A stretch of 64,000 nt of DNA from JBLHKS01 sp047620505 (GCA_047620505.1 JBLHKS010000001.1:62001-126000), one strand, 5' to 3'; counted from the first letter of the stretch, positions 40,401-49,536 are shown. Made by a program: numbers and translations. The notes: a model not told the origin generated them from the sequence alone.

Positions 40401-43400
40401 TTTACCACGAGTTCACGGCACGGTGATGAAGACCGAATGGAATCTCAAGCCGGCCGATCAGGATCGAATCCTTATCGCAAAAGGCGGTTCCAGCACAGTT
40501 TCTCCTCCGAGGTCGAATTTACCTTTAACGGGGCTCGGTTGGTTCACCCAATCAGGTTTGATTTGCGGTTCAGTTCTCGCGATCCTCGTAACCGCCGGAG
40601 TCTTCCTGAGCGGAGTAAGAGGCTGGGTTGCTGGAATCGGGATCGTACTTCTATTGGCGGCGGCGATCCTCTCGTTCACGGGCATGAAAACCGCGTGGGA
40701 CGAAAGTGGCGTCGTCGGTGCGGAGGTTCAGGTGAGTTTTCCAATTGTTACTTACGACGCCGATAATCCGGCTTATCAAGATGAGGCCCGGCTTTCTGTG
40801 AAGAGTGTTAGCTCGCTTTTCGCGCGGATTTCGCTAGTCGGCGCGATCAGCGTGGTAGTCGGAGCTGCTGGGTTGATCGCTTCGTTCATGATTTCGAATT
40901 TCCTAGAACAAATCCGAGCCGCAGCGATCGCCGTGATCGCAGGTGGCGTGCTTTTCCAACACGGAGGCGCGTCTTTGTTTCTATTGTTGTTAGGATTGCT
41001 TTTGATCCTCTTTTTCGTTCTTCCGCGAGGATGTGCCTGGGGCAAAAACTGCTGGGAGAGTTTTCAGGAATTCCGCGAGGCTCGTGCAGAACGAAAAGCC
41101 GCCGAAGCAGATGAGGCTGAAGCGACACCGCCGTCGGTGCCGTCTGGATCAACCGGTGCCAGCGCAGTCGTGATTGGCGCGGCGCTGCTGATGTTCGGCC
41201 AGCCTGGCGATACGAACGCGGGCCCTGCACCTGAGGGATTTTCGACCGCCGATTCGATCACTCAAACTTGGAATCTCAACAGCGAAAGCAAGAGACTGAG
41301 TGGCTCGGGCACGATCCGGATTTCCGGCGAGCCTGGTGATCAATTCATCCTTCTCAACAGGACTGCCGTTCTGACTGATTTTGAAGGGGATGACCTTCGA
41401 GTGACTCGTCAGCACGTCCCTGCGTTGAAGGGGTTGGCGTATGTCATTAGCATTCCCGTTAAGGATCCACCGCCCGCTCCTGCTCCTCCTGTGAACGTCG
41501 ATCCTTTTGCAGTCCAGCCGCCTCCGGTTGCTGCTCCGCCTGCACCAGGAGTGAAGACATTCAGCGCCAAATTTGAGTTCCAGCTTGAAGTCGAAAATCC
41601 GCAGGTAGGATTTACAATCCCGACCGGGATTGCCGCGGTTCATCAACTTGAAGTGACCTACGACGAGGCAGATTGGGAATTCATTTCGCCTGCTTCAGTC
41701 CGAATCGAGCAGCTGCCTGCTGGCGGTGCCCCGAAGAGTTCAGCCCGAATTCTCTTAGCTCCCAAGATGGGCGCGACGCTCGCGATTCGCGCTCGAATGC
41801 GCGACGTTTCTACTGAGCAAACAACCTACTATGTTGAAGGTGCTCACGTTTATTTGCCAAGCCCGGGCGTCGTCGATGGGAAGCACAAACTCACGTTCAA
41901 ACCAGCCCAGGGCGTGGTCAGCGAAGTCGAAATTCAGGTTCCAGCGGGGCTGACGGTCGGCAGCGTTGAGGGACCAGTCGGTTCCTGGCAGTTTGACGCC
42001 GAAAGTGGGAAACTCAGCGCGGTGATTGAGCCTGCGCAGTCTCAGCCGTTCGCGATCACGATCGCCACTCAACGAGGCTTGGATCCGCTTCCTGCCGATG
42101 TTGAAGTGGCTCCGTTGAACGTAGCAGCTGCTACTGGCGAAACCGGGTTTGTTGCGGTCGCTTTCGGCGATGATGCTCAGCCGGAATCGGTCGCGTCAGA
42201 GACTTTACGTCCGGTCAATCCTAACGATTTCGACGCAACGCTTCTGCCGGCTGGCGCGGGCCTGAATCAGGTTTATGCCTACGGAAAGGACGGCGGCTCG
42301 ATCCAGTTGCGCGTCGCGTCCGTTCCGCCTGAAATTCGCGTCCGGACCACTGAGGATCTTTTCGTCGGCTTCGATCAACTCTCGTTAAATGTCCAGTTCA
42401 CGGTCACGATCACGCGGGCGGGCGTGTTCCAGCTTAGCTTCCCGATTCCGGCAGGACTTGAGCTTGAATCGCTCTCCGGTCCGCAGCCAACGATGCGTTC
42501 ATGGAACGAGTCTACTGATGAAAATGGCCAGCGCCGGATCGTCATCCATCTCGATACAAAAACGATGGGCGAAGCGATGTTCAACGCTGTGTTTTCTGGA
42601 ACTCCGCCAGCAGGCGAAGGCGATTGGGAAGTTCCGCGCTTCAGTTTGAATGAGGCCTCGCGGCAGACGGGCGGAATTGGTATTCGAACCGATGAAGGCA
42701 TTGAATTGCGGGAGAGCGCCAAGGTAAATACGACCCGTCGCGACCCTGCCGAAATCGATCCACCGTTGCGGCCGATGAAGTATGCGATGGCCTACGAGGC
42801 GAATCGAAAGGACTGGAGCCTGACGCTCGATCTCAGCCGGAGAAGCCCCGATATCACGGGTGACACGCTTCATGAGGTGGTCCTGCGCGAAGGCCAGACG
42901 CGCACGATTCTGACGACGAGATTCGAGGTGAAGCATGCCAAAATTAGGTCGCTTCAGGTGAGTCTTCCAAACCTGAGCGAAGACGAAATCAAGACGATTC
43001 AGGCCGATGGCGGGCAACGGAACGAACTTCGGGAAGGCTACGGGGCTCGCGTGACTTCGATTGTGCGAACGGCACCGGATTCCGATATCTGGGAGATCCA
43101 GTTTCACAGCCTCTTGATTGGAAAAGGCGATGTGAGGATCGAGTACGAGCGTCGCGGTCAGCGAGCGGAGGAACTTGAGACGCTCACGCCGGCTGGATTT
43201 CCGGATGTGCGAGACATGAACTACTATTTTGGCGTCAGAGCAGGTGAACGGATCGAAGTCGTTTCGGACACGACGCCAGAGGGTTGGCGGATCGTCGATT
43301 GGACGCGGGTTCCTACTGTGTTGCGCCAATTGCGGACCATTCTTGGTATGGGCGCGGCTCCAGCGCTTGCACTTCAGGCATCGGCTCCCGAAGAACCGAT

Positions 43401-44514
43401 GACGATCAAGCTGAATTATCTCGACCTTGCTAAAGTTCTGAAGTTGCGTGTTACCGGCGGGCAATTGACGACGATCATTTCGCCGCTCGGTGAGCAACTG
43501 ACCGAAGTTAGTCTAAAAATGGAGATTCTGGAGCGGGCGAGCCTTGATGTTAAACTTCCGCAGGGAGCTGGATTGTTCAATATTCTAGTTAACGGCTCCA
43601 GTGTTAATACAGTTCAGAAAGACGGGGTTCATCGTTTCTACATTCTCTCAGGGCCAGACGGTCGGACGGCGCATGTTCGATTTCTCTACCTGACGCCGGG
43701 TGCCGGAATCGATAAGGTAAAGCTCCAGGGGCCGGAGTTGAACGCCCCTCTGGAAGGAGTCAGCTGGCTTGTCGTAGCGCCCAAGGGCTATGAAATGACG
43801 GCTGGAGACGGCAATATGGATTGGAATGGAGACAGCCGAATGCTGCAGGATTTCACGCTCGCTGCCTATGAAACTAGATCCAGTAGTCTTACGCAACAGC
43901 TGGCTGACATGCAGAGATCACAGTATCAGCAGGCGACTCAGCTTGAGGCGACTGGAAATCAGCAAGCGGCATACGAAGCTTATGGAACGGCGGCGAATCA
44001 GCCCGGAAATGAGGCGCTTGGCGAAGACGCGAAAGTCCAGATGAAGGATCTCCGGCATCGGCAAGCAGTTGTTAGCTTGGCGACCATTCGCCAGCGCCAG
44101 ATGATGGCCAGCGCTGGCGCGTCGAAGCCGGATGAAGCCGCTCAGCTCGAGCAGGCTGCTTCCCACAACCCGGTTTTGAGGGACGGCCGGGCGAACTTCA
44201 AGGATGAAGATTACAAGCAGCTGCTCCAGGGCCAGGACACGACTGGCTTGAATCGAATCGGAAGGCACATCGGAAACACGCTGCACACCAGCGATCCAGC
44301 CCCGCCTGCGATTGTGTTTCCGTTGCCGTATGAGAATCGCGTTTACGCGTTCAATCGCACGATTCAGGTTAGCGGAAGCGACGCTTTGCAGCTCGAACTT
44401 CAGTTCAGGCCCGACCAGTCGGTTTCGATCTGGCGGATGATTTGGGTCGCCGTGGTCCTCGCGGTGCTGATCGGCGCGATCGTATTCCTTGGCGGTCGCC
44501 GGCAGAATTCTTAA
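37408..44514 (+). CDS. Giant 2368-residue envelope protein with duplicated extracytoplasmic regions
   Basis: The ATG at 37408 begins a signal peptide (KLALSLLLALFCLANVQSQ). An exported region of about 1030 residues of beta-rich sequence follows. Then come four or five membrane segments between about residues 1048 and 1270 (for example AILVTAGVFLSG, LFLLLLGLLLILFFVLP). A second exported region of about 1050 residues follows, with a final membrane helix near 2345-2362 and a basic end. Parts of the two exported regions look related: EIDGPGEVVAVEG resembles QVPAGLTVGSVEG, and the segments after each also align by eye. The tail before the last helix is Gln/Ala rich (about 2165-2200) and tetratricopeptide-like. 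No catalytic motif is seen. Position 59 bases after the VWA gene suggests one transcription unit and a role as partner or target. A hairpin terminator follows. Confidence 0.85.
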   Translation: MTQNLSTKPIGKLALSLLLALFCLANVQSQEAPASVDAQIAEDGTGTIIVEAHGVRPKPPVFYTSSASTVVTVGGKMVTSTSTINVKLIQGEAETISIGIIGKGRVTGVGSKQPIESWAVRNQGPLRFLDLKVPKETKELKVGVTTHSEKYDDKLDGAGHALDLTHVAPGNAIGFHSVITLKYLDSVSGEVVAAEGFTALEAENQFETTTGGKLSLKIGRSGAKPGPVEFADASLSGSVDEEGDFAKFEYSATVTVTEDDAVVPILRGNAAASAIGNAAGYRLRLSPDSGDATFYELVFPKAGQFPVKLEFIAVLGENLEWRILAFDILAASAVTPLTLEGIEEGAEFQKGTSIVPVRKGANWSGFVPADGLCRITWKPKRETGEGKLFFTTTGMIETRVGAGLLRQSHLIDFQVLQGELDAVSMEIDGPGEVVAVEGESILGWEVTGQADERQLSIKLSQPMTGAARLSIRSQSTLDALPAQAEGMRLTPVGAVRHSGYIRLSNEGSVSLDPGGLQGLTQLSAEQYPAEPIPKAFVYRFPSAEFGFQVGVDRIQPEVDVNQVLTYHITDAGRSIFATLNLQIEEAPIGEWTMQIPDGYEVTSVESAVVRDYIVGSEAVEGQRTLRFDFVNDIGGVQLINLRLENSVPAAAGEWVLPPLRQPDAESVSGQIEIGTAPGYRVDEGQTSLLSRMSHNPGDTQLHYRIRESGWEATLTVIQLQQSVLADVFHRYTLKEQTAYADILINYFVTGAPVSELKIRLPEGVENVSVSSSADLRQEDLSVDDILTITLQQPVMGPVGLVISFEERLPGETGEFYPGRAEPLGVEGEQGFIHIMSPVLVTIEIPEKPAELLSLAESEMPAELQLLTPAPPLATYQYTERGFDLRVVVNWSDAGETASQVIEFADVVSYVANDGQSRTDVTYVVNSRGKSTLRVDIPTGMKFWEARVQTPNRPGWMKVNAREDGDSTLIPLPETPPNENVRVRLRLAQESAKNSKTLILPRVHGTVMKTEWNLKPADQDRILIAKGGSSTVSPPRSNLPLTGLGWFTQSGLICGSVLAILVTAGVFLSGVRGWVAGIGIVLLLAAAILSFTGMKTAWDESGVVGAEVQVSFPIVTYDADNPAYQDEARLSVKSVSSLFARISLVGAISVVVGAAGLIASFMISNFLEQIRAAAIAVIAGGVLFQHGGASLFLLLLGLLLILFFVLPRGCAWGKNCWESFQEFREARAERKAAEADEAEATPPSVPSGSTGASAVVIGAALLMFGQPGDTNAGPAPEGFSTADSITQTWNLNSESKRLSGSGTIRISGEPGDQFILLNRTAVLTDFEGDDLRVTRQHVPALKGLAYVISIPVKDPPPAPAPPVNVDPFAVQPPPVAAPPAPGVKTFSAKFEFQLEVENPQVGFTIPTGIAAVHQLEVTYDEADWEFISPASVRIEQLPAGGAPKSSARILLAPKMGATLAIRARMRDVSTEQTTYYVEGAHVYLPSPGVVDGKHKLTFKPAQGVVSEVEIQVPAGLTVGSVEGPVGSWQFDAESGKLSAVIEPAQSQPFAITIATQRGLDPLPADVEVAPLNVAAATGETGFVAVAFGDDAQPESVASETLRPVNPNDFDATLLPAGAGLNQVYAYGKDGGSIQLRVASVPPEIRVRTTEDLFVGFDQLSLNVQFTVTITRAGVFQLSFPIPAGLELESLSGPQPTMRSWNESTDENGQRRIVIHLDTKTMGEAMFNAVFSGTPPAGEGDWEVPRFSLNEASRQTGGIGIRTDEGIELRESAKVNTTRRDPAEIDPPLRPMKYAMAYEANRKDWSLTLDLSRRSPDITGDTLHEVVLREGQTRTILTTRFEVKHAKIRSLQVSLPNLSEDEIKTIQADGGQRNELREGYGARVTSIVRTAPDSDIWEIQFHSLLIGKGDVRIEYERRGQRAEELETLTPAGFPDVRDMNYYFGVRAGERIEVVSDTTPEGWRIVDWTRVPTVLRQLRTILGMGAAPALALQASAPEEPMTIKLNYLDLAKVLKLRVTGGQLTTIISPLGEQLTEVSLKMEILERASLDVKLPQGAGLFNILVNGSSVNTVQKDGVHRFYILSGPDGRTAHVRFLYLTPGAGIDKVKLQGPELNAPLEGVSWLVVAPKGYEMTAGDGNMDWNGDSRMLQDFTLAAYETRSSSLTQQLADMQRSQYQQATQLEATGNQQAAYEAYGTAANQPGNEALGEDAKVQMKDLRHRQAVVSLATIRQRQMMASAGASKPDEAAQLEQAASHNPVLRDGRANFKDEDYKQLLQGQDTTGLNRIGRHIGNTLHTSDPAPPAIVFPLPYENRVYAFNRTIQVSGSDALQLELQFRPDQSVSIWRMIWVAVVLAVLIGAIVFLGGRRQNS

Positions 44515-44522
44515 CGGCGAAG

Positions 44523-44554
44523 AAGCGGCAAGCGTTCGAATGCGCTTGCCGCTT
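44523..44554 (+). terminator. Perfect 12-bp hairpin after the giant gene
   Basis: AAGCGGCAAGCG (44523-44534) pairs with CGCTTGCCGCTT (44543-44554) across an 8-base loop, 8 bases after the stop. There is no long T-run, but the stem is long and lies between two genes. Confidence 0.7.
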
Positions 44555-44580
44555 TGCGGAGCCCCGTGTAATTCTTCGCC

Positions 44581-45432
44581 ATGTTCACCGGAAAACTGGA
44601 GAAAGTCGGCGTCATTGGGCTCGGCATTATCGGTTCGCGAGTCGCCGAAAACCTGCGAAAGGCGGGCAAGCACGTTTATGTCTGGAGTCGCTCTCCGAGG
44701 CCGGAGCCGAATTTTCTAGGCTCTCCAGCTGAAGTCGCGGAAAATTCGGAAGCGATCCAGATTTTCGTTTCCAACGGCGAAGCGCTGCTCGAAGTCCTCG
44801 AATCGATGGAGAGCATGCTGGATCGACGCCACATTATCATCAACCACTCAACGGTTGATCTGGAGGCGACGAAGAAAGCCGAGCACATCACCCGTGCGGC
44901 CGGCGCGATGTTTCTCGACTGCCCGTTCACTGGCAGCAAAGTCGCCGCCGAAAGCAATCAGCTGGTTTTCTACGTTGGCGGCGACGCCCCGATTCTTGAA
45001 CGAGCCCGACCGCTGCTCGAAATCGTTTCCAAAGAGATTCTTCACGTCGGTAAGATCGGCGACGCGACGGTCTTGAAGATCGCAACGAACATGGTCTCAG
45101 CTGCGACCGTTCAGATCCTCGCCGAAGCACTCGCCGTGACCGAATCTCAGGCGATCGACGGAAATATCCTGATGGAAGCGCTGAACATCAACGCCTGCTG
45201 TTCTGATTTGGTCAGGATGAAATTGCCGACAATGCTTCAGGGCAATTTCGATCCCCATTTTTCGCTTAAGAACATGTTTAAGGATGCTCAGCTTGCCTTG
45301 GCGGTCGCTAACGATTCAAAGACAGACGTTCCGGTGTTGTCGACCACGGCGAGCCTGATGTTCAAGTCAATCCAGAAGGGCAGGGGAGACGACGACTATT
45401 CCGTGCTAGCCGCGAATTACGCTAACGATTAG
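44581..45432 (+). CDS. Beta-hydroxyacid dehydrogenase family protein (3-hydroxyisobutyrate dehydrogenase-like)
   Basis: A 283-residue cytoplasmic enzyme. The Rossmann motif GVIGLGIIGSRVAENL is at residues 9-24. An Arg in VWSRSPRPEP sits where NADP-binding members keep one. The substrate motif DCPFTGSKVAAES and the catalytic Lys in GDATVLKIATN follow, then an all-helical C-domain. These are the marks of the 3-hydroxyisobutyrate/glyoxylate reductase group, which interconverts beta-hydroxyacids and semialdehydes. The exact substrate is unknown. It is convergent with, and overlaps by four bases, the L,D-transpeptidase gene. Confidence 0.9.
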   Translation: MFTGKLEKVGVIGLGIIGSRVAENLRKAGKHVYVWSRSPRPEPNFLGSPAEVAENSEAIQIFVSNGEALLEVLESMESMLDRRHIIINHSTVDLEATKKAEHITRAAGAMFLDCPFTGSKVAAESNQLVFYVGGDAPILERARPLLEIVSKEILHVGKIGDATVLKIATNMVSAATVQILAEALAVTESQAIDGNILMEALNINACCSDLVRMKLPTMLQGNFDPHFSLKNMFKDAQLALAVANDSKTDVPVLSTTASLMFKSIQKGRGDDDYSVLAANYAND

Positions 45433-46217
45433 ATCTGGATTCGCCGGACGGTTTGGCCGTAAGAATCGACTTCCAATCCGTTGTTGGGTTTTTCTGCCGG
45501 GCGGCTTCCTCGGGAGCGAGGCTGGGTTCCGCTCGGCGTGTTGATCCGGTTGGCCGGCCGCCATTTTCCGTGAATCTGGACTGCCGATCCGCGCTGCGTG
45601 TTTTCGAAAACGATCTTCGCGGCGTGCTCCGGCAGTCGAATGCAGCCAGCGGAAGCCGGGTAGCCAGGTAGAAATCCGGCATGGACGCCAAATTCGGTTT
45701 CGCCGAGTCGCATCCAGAAAGGCATCTCGACATCGTAGAGATTCGAGATTTTTCCGTCGCTGACCCGCTCGGTCATTTTGAAGTTTCCGCGCGGCGTGAT
45801 TTTGTCGGCCCGCGCAGTCGAAACCTGAGTTTCAAGCCCGACCATTCCGTTGATCATCAGATAAACTCGTTGGTTATCGATATCGATGACGATTGCCGTG
45901 TTCGACTTCTTGCTCATCGCAAGCACCCGCGGGCATTTGTAGATCAAAACCGTATTCGTACCCCCGGGAAATCGATCTTCGGTCTGACGATTGTATCGCT
46001 TTCCCTTCTTGGTTGCGGCAAACCGCTCACTCGGGATCGGCGAGGTGGCACCCAGATTTATGATCGTCTGTTTACCGAATAATCCGGTTTTCATTTCCGG
46101 TGCGGCTGGCGGCTCGACCTCGACGATATCGACGTACATTCCGGCTTTCGCAAAAGACGAAAGTAATGTGGTTATCGCGATCAAAACGATCGCGGGGGAG
46201 GATCCTGACGTTCGCAT
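45429..46217 (-). CDS. L,D-transpeptidase (YkuD domain)
   Basis: A 262-residue exported protein with a signal peptide of about 25 residues. The YkuD domain spans roughly residues 105-220: VIDIDNQRVYLMING, the ITPRGNFKM segment, and the active-site block HAGFLPGYPASAGCIRLP. The usual SHGC carries Ala in place of His before Gly-Cys, but His upstream and the catalytic Cys remain. Such enzymes form 3-3 cross-links in peptidoglycan or attach lipoproteins to it. The remaining tail is Arg/Pro rich and probably disordered. The gene overlaps its convergent neighbour by four bases. Confidence 0.92.
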   Translation of the reverse strand: MRTSGSSPAIVLIAITTLLSSFAKAGMYVDIVEVEPPAAPEMKTGLFGKQTIINLGATSPIPSERFAATKKGKRYNRQTEDRFPGGTNTVLIYKCPRVLAMSKKSNTAIVIDIDNQRVYLMINGMVGLETQVSTARADKITPRGNFKMTERVSDGKISNLYDVEMPFWMRLGETEFGVHAGFLPGYPASAGCIRLPEHAAKIVFENTQRGSAVQIHGKWRPANRINTPSGTQPRSRGSRPAEKPNNGLEVDSYGQTVRRIQI

Positions 46218-46268
46218 AATTAAGATGTCTTAAGTTGCCACATCGTTGCCGACGGTCAACCGTGCCAA

Positions 46269-46718
46269 ATGAAAACGTTCACTTTTTTTACCACCCTGGC
46301 AATTGCCGTTGCTTTCGGAATTCACCCAGCAGCTGCTGAGGATGATGCGGAAGCGAATTTCGTCGCCATGCTAAAGAACGCGACGCTGAAAGGCACTTGG
46401 GCTCCGGTTGCGCAAGGCCAGCAGGGCGAGGACAAGAACGATGCCTATCAAGTTTTGCGCGCCGAAAAAGTCGAAGGTGACAACTGGCATATCGTGACTG
46501 AGGTCAGTCGTCAGGGCCAGACTTTCGAATATCCGCTTCCCGTTATCGTGAAGTTCGCGGGAGACACCGCAGTCATGATTCTCGATGACGCGCGGACCGG
46601 CGATGGCGGAAAGTGGTCAGCCCGCGTGCTGTTTCACAACAACGTTTACGCCGGTAGCTGGTGGAGCGCGGGCGGCAAAGCGGGAACGATCAGCGGAACG
46701 ATTTCGCAGAAAGAGTGA
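46269..46718 (+). CDS. Small secreted protein of unknown function
   Basis: A 149-residue protein with a signal peptide (TFFTTLAIAVAFGIHPAAAE) and a single small beta-rich domain of about 120 residues (LKGTWAPV, VLFHNNVYAGSWW, GTISGTISQ). It resembles lipocalin-like or DUF-type secreted domains, but no family is confidently recognised. It stands alone between divergent and convergent neighbours. The signal-peptide end coincides with a palindrome copy at 46327. Confidence 0.72.
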   Translation: MKTFTFFTTLAIAVAFGIHPAAAEDDAEANFVAMLKNATLKGTWAPVAQGQQGEDKNDAYQVLRAEKVEGDNWHIVTEVSRQGQTFEYPLPVIVKFAGDTAVMILDDARTGDGGKWSARVLFHNNVYAGSWWSAGGKAGTISGTISQKE

Positions 46719-46724
46719 GCCGGC

Positions 46725-48209
46725 TTACTCGTCGTCACCCCCGCCGCGAAGCTCCTTAAGGAGGTTCTCCAATTCGCCTTCGATCTCCTTCAGCGGATCT
46801 GGCTTGTCTCCATCGTCATCGTCGTCTCCTCCTTTTAGCGCACCGCGAATCAGGCTTTCAAGACCGCCGCCTTTGCTGTCGATCGAGCCAAATTTCGTAT
46901 GCAGAGCGATCAGCGGATCGCCGATGCTTCCCGATGAAGTCAGCTTAATCATGATATTGTCTCCGAGCAGCGCAGGCTCAAGAATGACCTTTTTCAGCTC
47001 CTTGGCGAGCACCTCGGGCACATCTTCAAGGAACTCGTCGAGTTGCAGCTTTACTTTGTCCGTCAGGCTTTTTGACAGGAAAAAGACGACGTTGAATTCG
47101 TGCTGATCGGTCGCGCTGTCGATCCAGCTTCCTTCTTCCAGGATCAAAAGATTGCCGTCGATTGGAATCTCGAAGTCGTTAGGGTCGGTTTTCGTCCCTG
47201 GCATCAGTTCGAAACGACCCCGGTGAACCGTGAAGCGAATTTTGTCTTTCGTCTCTGTCGTGAAATCGCCGCGCAGCCGCAGATCGTCGCCAAGATGAAT
47301 GTCGAACGCTTCGAGCTCGCCGATGACGCCTTCCAGTTCATCCAAAATTACTAAGCCATCGATGTAGCTGTCCTGGGAAGCTCCGACGGTGGTGTCGAGA
47401 AACGGACGCAATTCGCGTGTCTTAGGATCGAAGGGGCGAAGCACGCCTTTGCCGTCGAAATCCAGATCGATAAAACGCTGGCCCTGCGCCGTGCTGTCAA
47501 CGGCGATGTGGGCGTGGTAGTCGAGATCGATCGAATTGTGACTGGCGAGATTCTCCGGATCGATGTCGACATTTGTCGCGATGATTTCGGAGTCGAAAAT
47601 TTGAATCACCGTCCCGGTTTTTTCGATCGTCGCGAGGACTTCCATGTCTTCGATCGCGAAGCGTTTGGCGATTGCCGAGATGGAGAGGTCATCAACAGTG
47701 AAGCCAGGCGAAGCCTTTGCGGTCGCCGCCGCCGGAATCTTCGTTTCATCTGGTTTTTCCTCAGATTTTCCAGGTTTGCGCAGCAATTCATCGAGCGAAG
47801 TCTTCCCATCCTCATAGATTTCCAGAGTGACTCTCGGTGATTCGATTTCGAGATTTCGAACCACCAGTTTCCGCTGGAAAAGTGGCAGCGTCTCGACCAT
47901 CAGATCGATGTGCTGAATGTAAATCGTGTTGTTCAGCGCCTTACGATCGCGCAGCGGCACGCCTTTCTCAACAACGGCGTCACGCGGACCGATCGCAATC
48001 CCAGTCACCTGCAATCGCGCTGGCCTCGCAAAAATATCCAGTTTTACAGTTTCAATCTCGGCCCGGCAGTTGAAATGTTCTTCGATCTGCGCGACGAGAA
48101 AATCCGGATCCTGAATTTTCTTAACCGTGATCATCAGCGCAGTACCGCCGATGGCTACAATCAAAACTAACACTACCAAGGCACCGAGTAGGATGCGTTT
48201 CAAATTCAT
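46725..48209 (-). CDS. AsmA-like membrane-anchored protein
   Basis: The ATG at 48209 gives 494 residues with an N-terminal membrane helix (LLGALVVLVLIVAIGGTAL) and a large periplasmic part. The pattern KLDIFARPARLQVTGIAIG, followed by VETLPLFQRKLVVRNLEIESPRVTLE, is typical of AsmA-type and bridge-like lipid-transfer proteins that span the periplasm. The end is strongly acidic and Gly-rich (GGDDDDDGD, GGGDDE). It may help move lipids or limit outer membrane protein assembly. Its start codon overlaps the divergent start of the transporter gene (CATG), so there is no intergenic promoter space if both starts are right. Confidence 0.8.
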   Translation of the reverse strand: MNLKRILLGALVVLVLIVAIGGTALMITVKKIQDPDFLVAQIEEHFNCRAEIETVKLDIFARPARLQVTGIAIGPRDAVVEKGVPLRDRKALNNTIYIQHIDLMVETLPLFQRKLVVRNLEIESPRVTLEIYEDGKTSLDELLRKPGKSEEKPDETKIPAAATAKASPGFTVDDLSISAIAKRFAIEDMEVLATIEKTGTVIQIFDSEIIATNVDIDPENLASHNSIDLDYHAHIAVDSTAQGQRFIDLDFDGKGVLRPFDPKTRELRPFLDTTVGASQDSYIDGLVILDELEGVIGELEAFDIHLGDDLRLRGDFTTETKDKIRFTVHRGRFELMPGTKTDPNDFEIPIDGNLLILEEGSWIDSATDQHEFNVVFFLSKSLTDKVKLQLDEFLEDVPEVLAKELKKVILEPALLGDNIMIKLTSSGSIGDPLIALHTKFGSIDSKGGGLESLIRGALKGGDDDDDGDKPDPLKEIEGELENLLKELRGGGDDE

Positions 48210-49536
48210 GCTCAACCATCGTCTTCGGAAGCGCGACCGCGCAAGGGGATTTGTCGCTTTGACAGGGGTTCTCGCGTTGCTGTGCAGCGGTTGCGGCGAT
48301 GACCCTGAGGCTGACTTCCCGCGCAAGCCGATCGAGGTGATCGTGCCGTTCAACGAAGGCGGTGCGAGCACGATGACCGCGCGTCCGATTCAGCTAGCGA
48401 TCCAAAATCACCCGGAAATCTCGCCCCAACCGTTCGCGATTCTCCCGACCCCTGGAGCCGGTGGCGCAGTCGGAAGTCTGCGTGTGAAAAACGCCAGGCC
48501 GGACGGCTACACGATCCTGAATCTCCACGACGCAATTCTAACGCGAAAGTATGTCGAGGGAGGCCCGAGCTACGGTCCTGAAGCGTTCGTCCCGATTGCT
48601 GCGACCTGCGAATCCGGCTCAGTTCTTTGTGTTGGTCCCTCGTCGCGATTCGAGTCGCTCCAGCAGCTGCTGGACGAAGCCGCAAGCGAGCCGGGATCGG
48701 TTAAGATTGGCGTTAATCATGGAATGCCGAGTCATTTCGTTGCGTTGCTGCTGTCCCGCGAGCGAGAAAATCTGAGATTCAGCTATCCGTTAATGGGCGG
48801 CGGCGCGGATCGCTTTTCGCACCTGTCCGAGGGAAGAATTGACGCCACTTTGTTCTCGGCCAGCGAGTATTTTTTGTTTAAGCGAGGAGGAGTCGAGGCC
48901 TTGGTATATCTCGCCGATGAGCGGCATCCCAGCATGCCGGACACTCCAACCGCGAAGGAAGAAGGCGTCGACATCGTCTGGGGATTGACCCAGATGTGGT
49001 GGGCTCCGAAGGGGACGCCACCCGCTCGAGTCGCGAAGTTAGCATCGATCCTGAAAGCCGCGGTCGAGTCCGAAACGGTGAAGGAAGTTTACGCCGAATT
49101 GAAGGTCGAGCCCCGTTTTGTCGAAGGCGAGAAACTTCAGCAGCTGCTGGATGCGCGCGAAGCGGTGATTCGTGAACTCAACGTGCATTCGACGCCGGTT
49201 TCTTCACCGCCAACAACGATGCTCGTAGTCGGCGGAGTCGTTATTTTCGGTTTGCTCGTGGTGTTCGCTGGATTTCGAAAGGCTAGCCAGATTCCTCGGA
49301 TCAAATATCCGCCTGGCCCAACCATCGCGGTGCTTCTGGGCTTGATCGCGTTCATCGCGATTTTCGCGTTCCGCCTGGTTCCGTTCTGGATTCCGGCGGC
49401 GCTGTTCTCCGGGATCTTGGGTTTTCGAATCGCGCCTGACAAAAACACAAAAATCGCCGCCGTTTGCCTCGGCATTGGACTCAGCGTCGGCCTCCATCTT
49501 CTTTTTACCCAAGTGATCATCCTCGACTTGCCATGA
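48208..49536 (+). CDS. Fused tricarboxylate transporter subunits TctC-TctB
   Basis: The ATG at 48208 gives 442 residues. The N-terminus is a lipoprotein signal (TGVLALLCSGC, lipobox Cys near residue 29). Residues about 35-320 are a TctC/Bug-type solute-binding protein (PRKPIEVIVPFNEGGASTMTARP, GSLRVKNARPDGYT, WWAPKGTPPARVAKL). About 110 residues with four hydrophobic segments follow (from LVVGGVVIFGLLVVFAG), in the place of the small subunit TctB. The normal system uses three separate proteins, so this is a gene fusion. It imports carboxylic acids such as citrate-like compounds by a secondary, ion-coupled mechanism. The stop overlaps the tctA start. Palindrome copies are at 48661 and 49138. 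Confidence 0.88.
   Translation: MLNHRLRKRDRARGFVALTGVLALLCSGCGDDPEADFPRKPIEVIVPFNEGGASTMTARPIQLAIQNHPEISPQPFAILPTPGAGGAVGSLRVKNARPDGYTILNLHDAILTRKYVEGGPSYGPEAFVPIAATCESGSVLCVGPSSRFESLQQLLDEAASEPGSVKIGVNHGMPSHFVALLLSRERENLRFSYPLMGGGADRFSHLSEGRIDATLFSASEYFLFKRGGVEALVYLADERHPSMPDTPTAKEEGVDIVWGLTQMWWAPKGTPPARVAKLASILKAAVESETVKEVYAELKVEPRFVEGEKLQQLLDAREAVIRELNVHSTPVSSPPTTMLVVGGVVIFGLLVVFAGFRKASQIPRIKYPPGPTIAVLLGLIAFIAIFAFRLVPFWIPAALFSGILGFRIAPDKNTKIAAVCLGIGLSVGLHLLFTQVIILDLP

Noticed and set aside
42499..43497. 332-codon open frame opposite the giant gene
   Set aside because: It is an antisense shadow caused by G+C-rich codon use and has no protein-like features.
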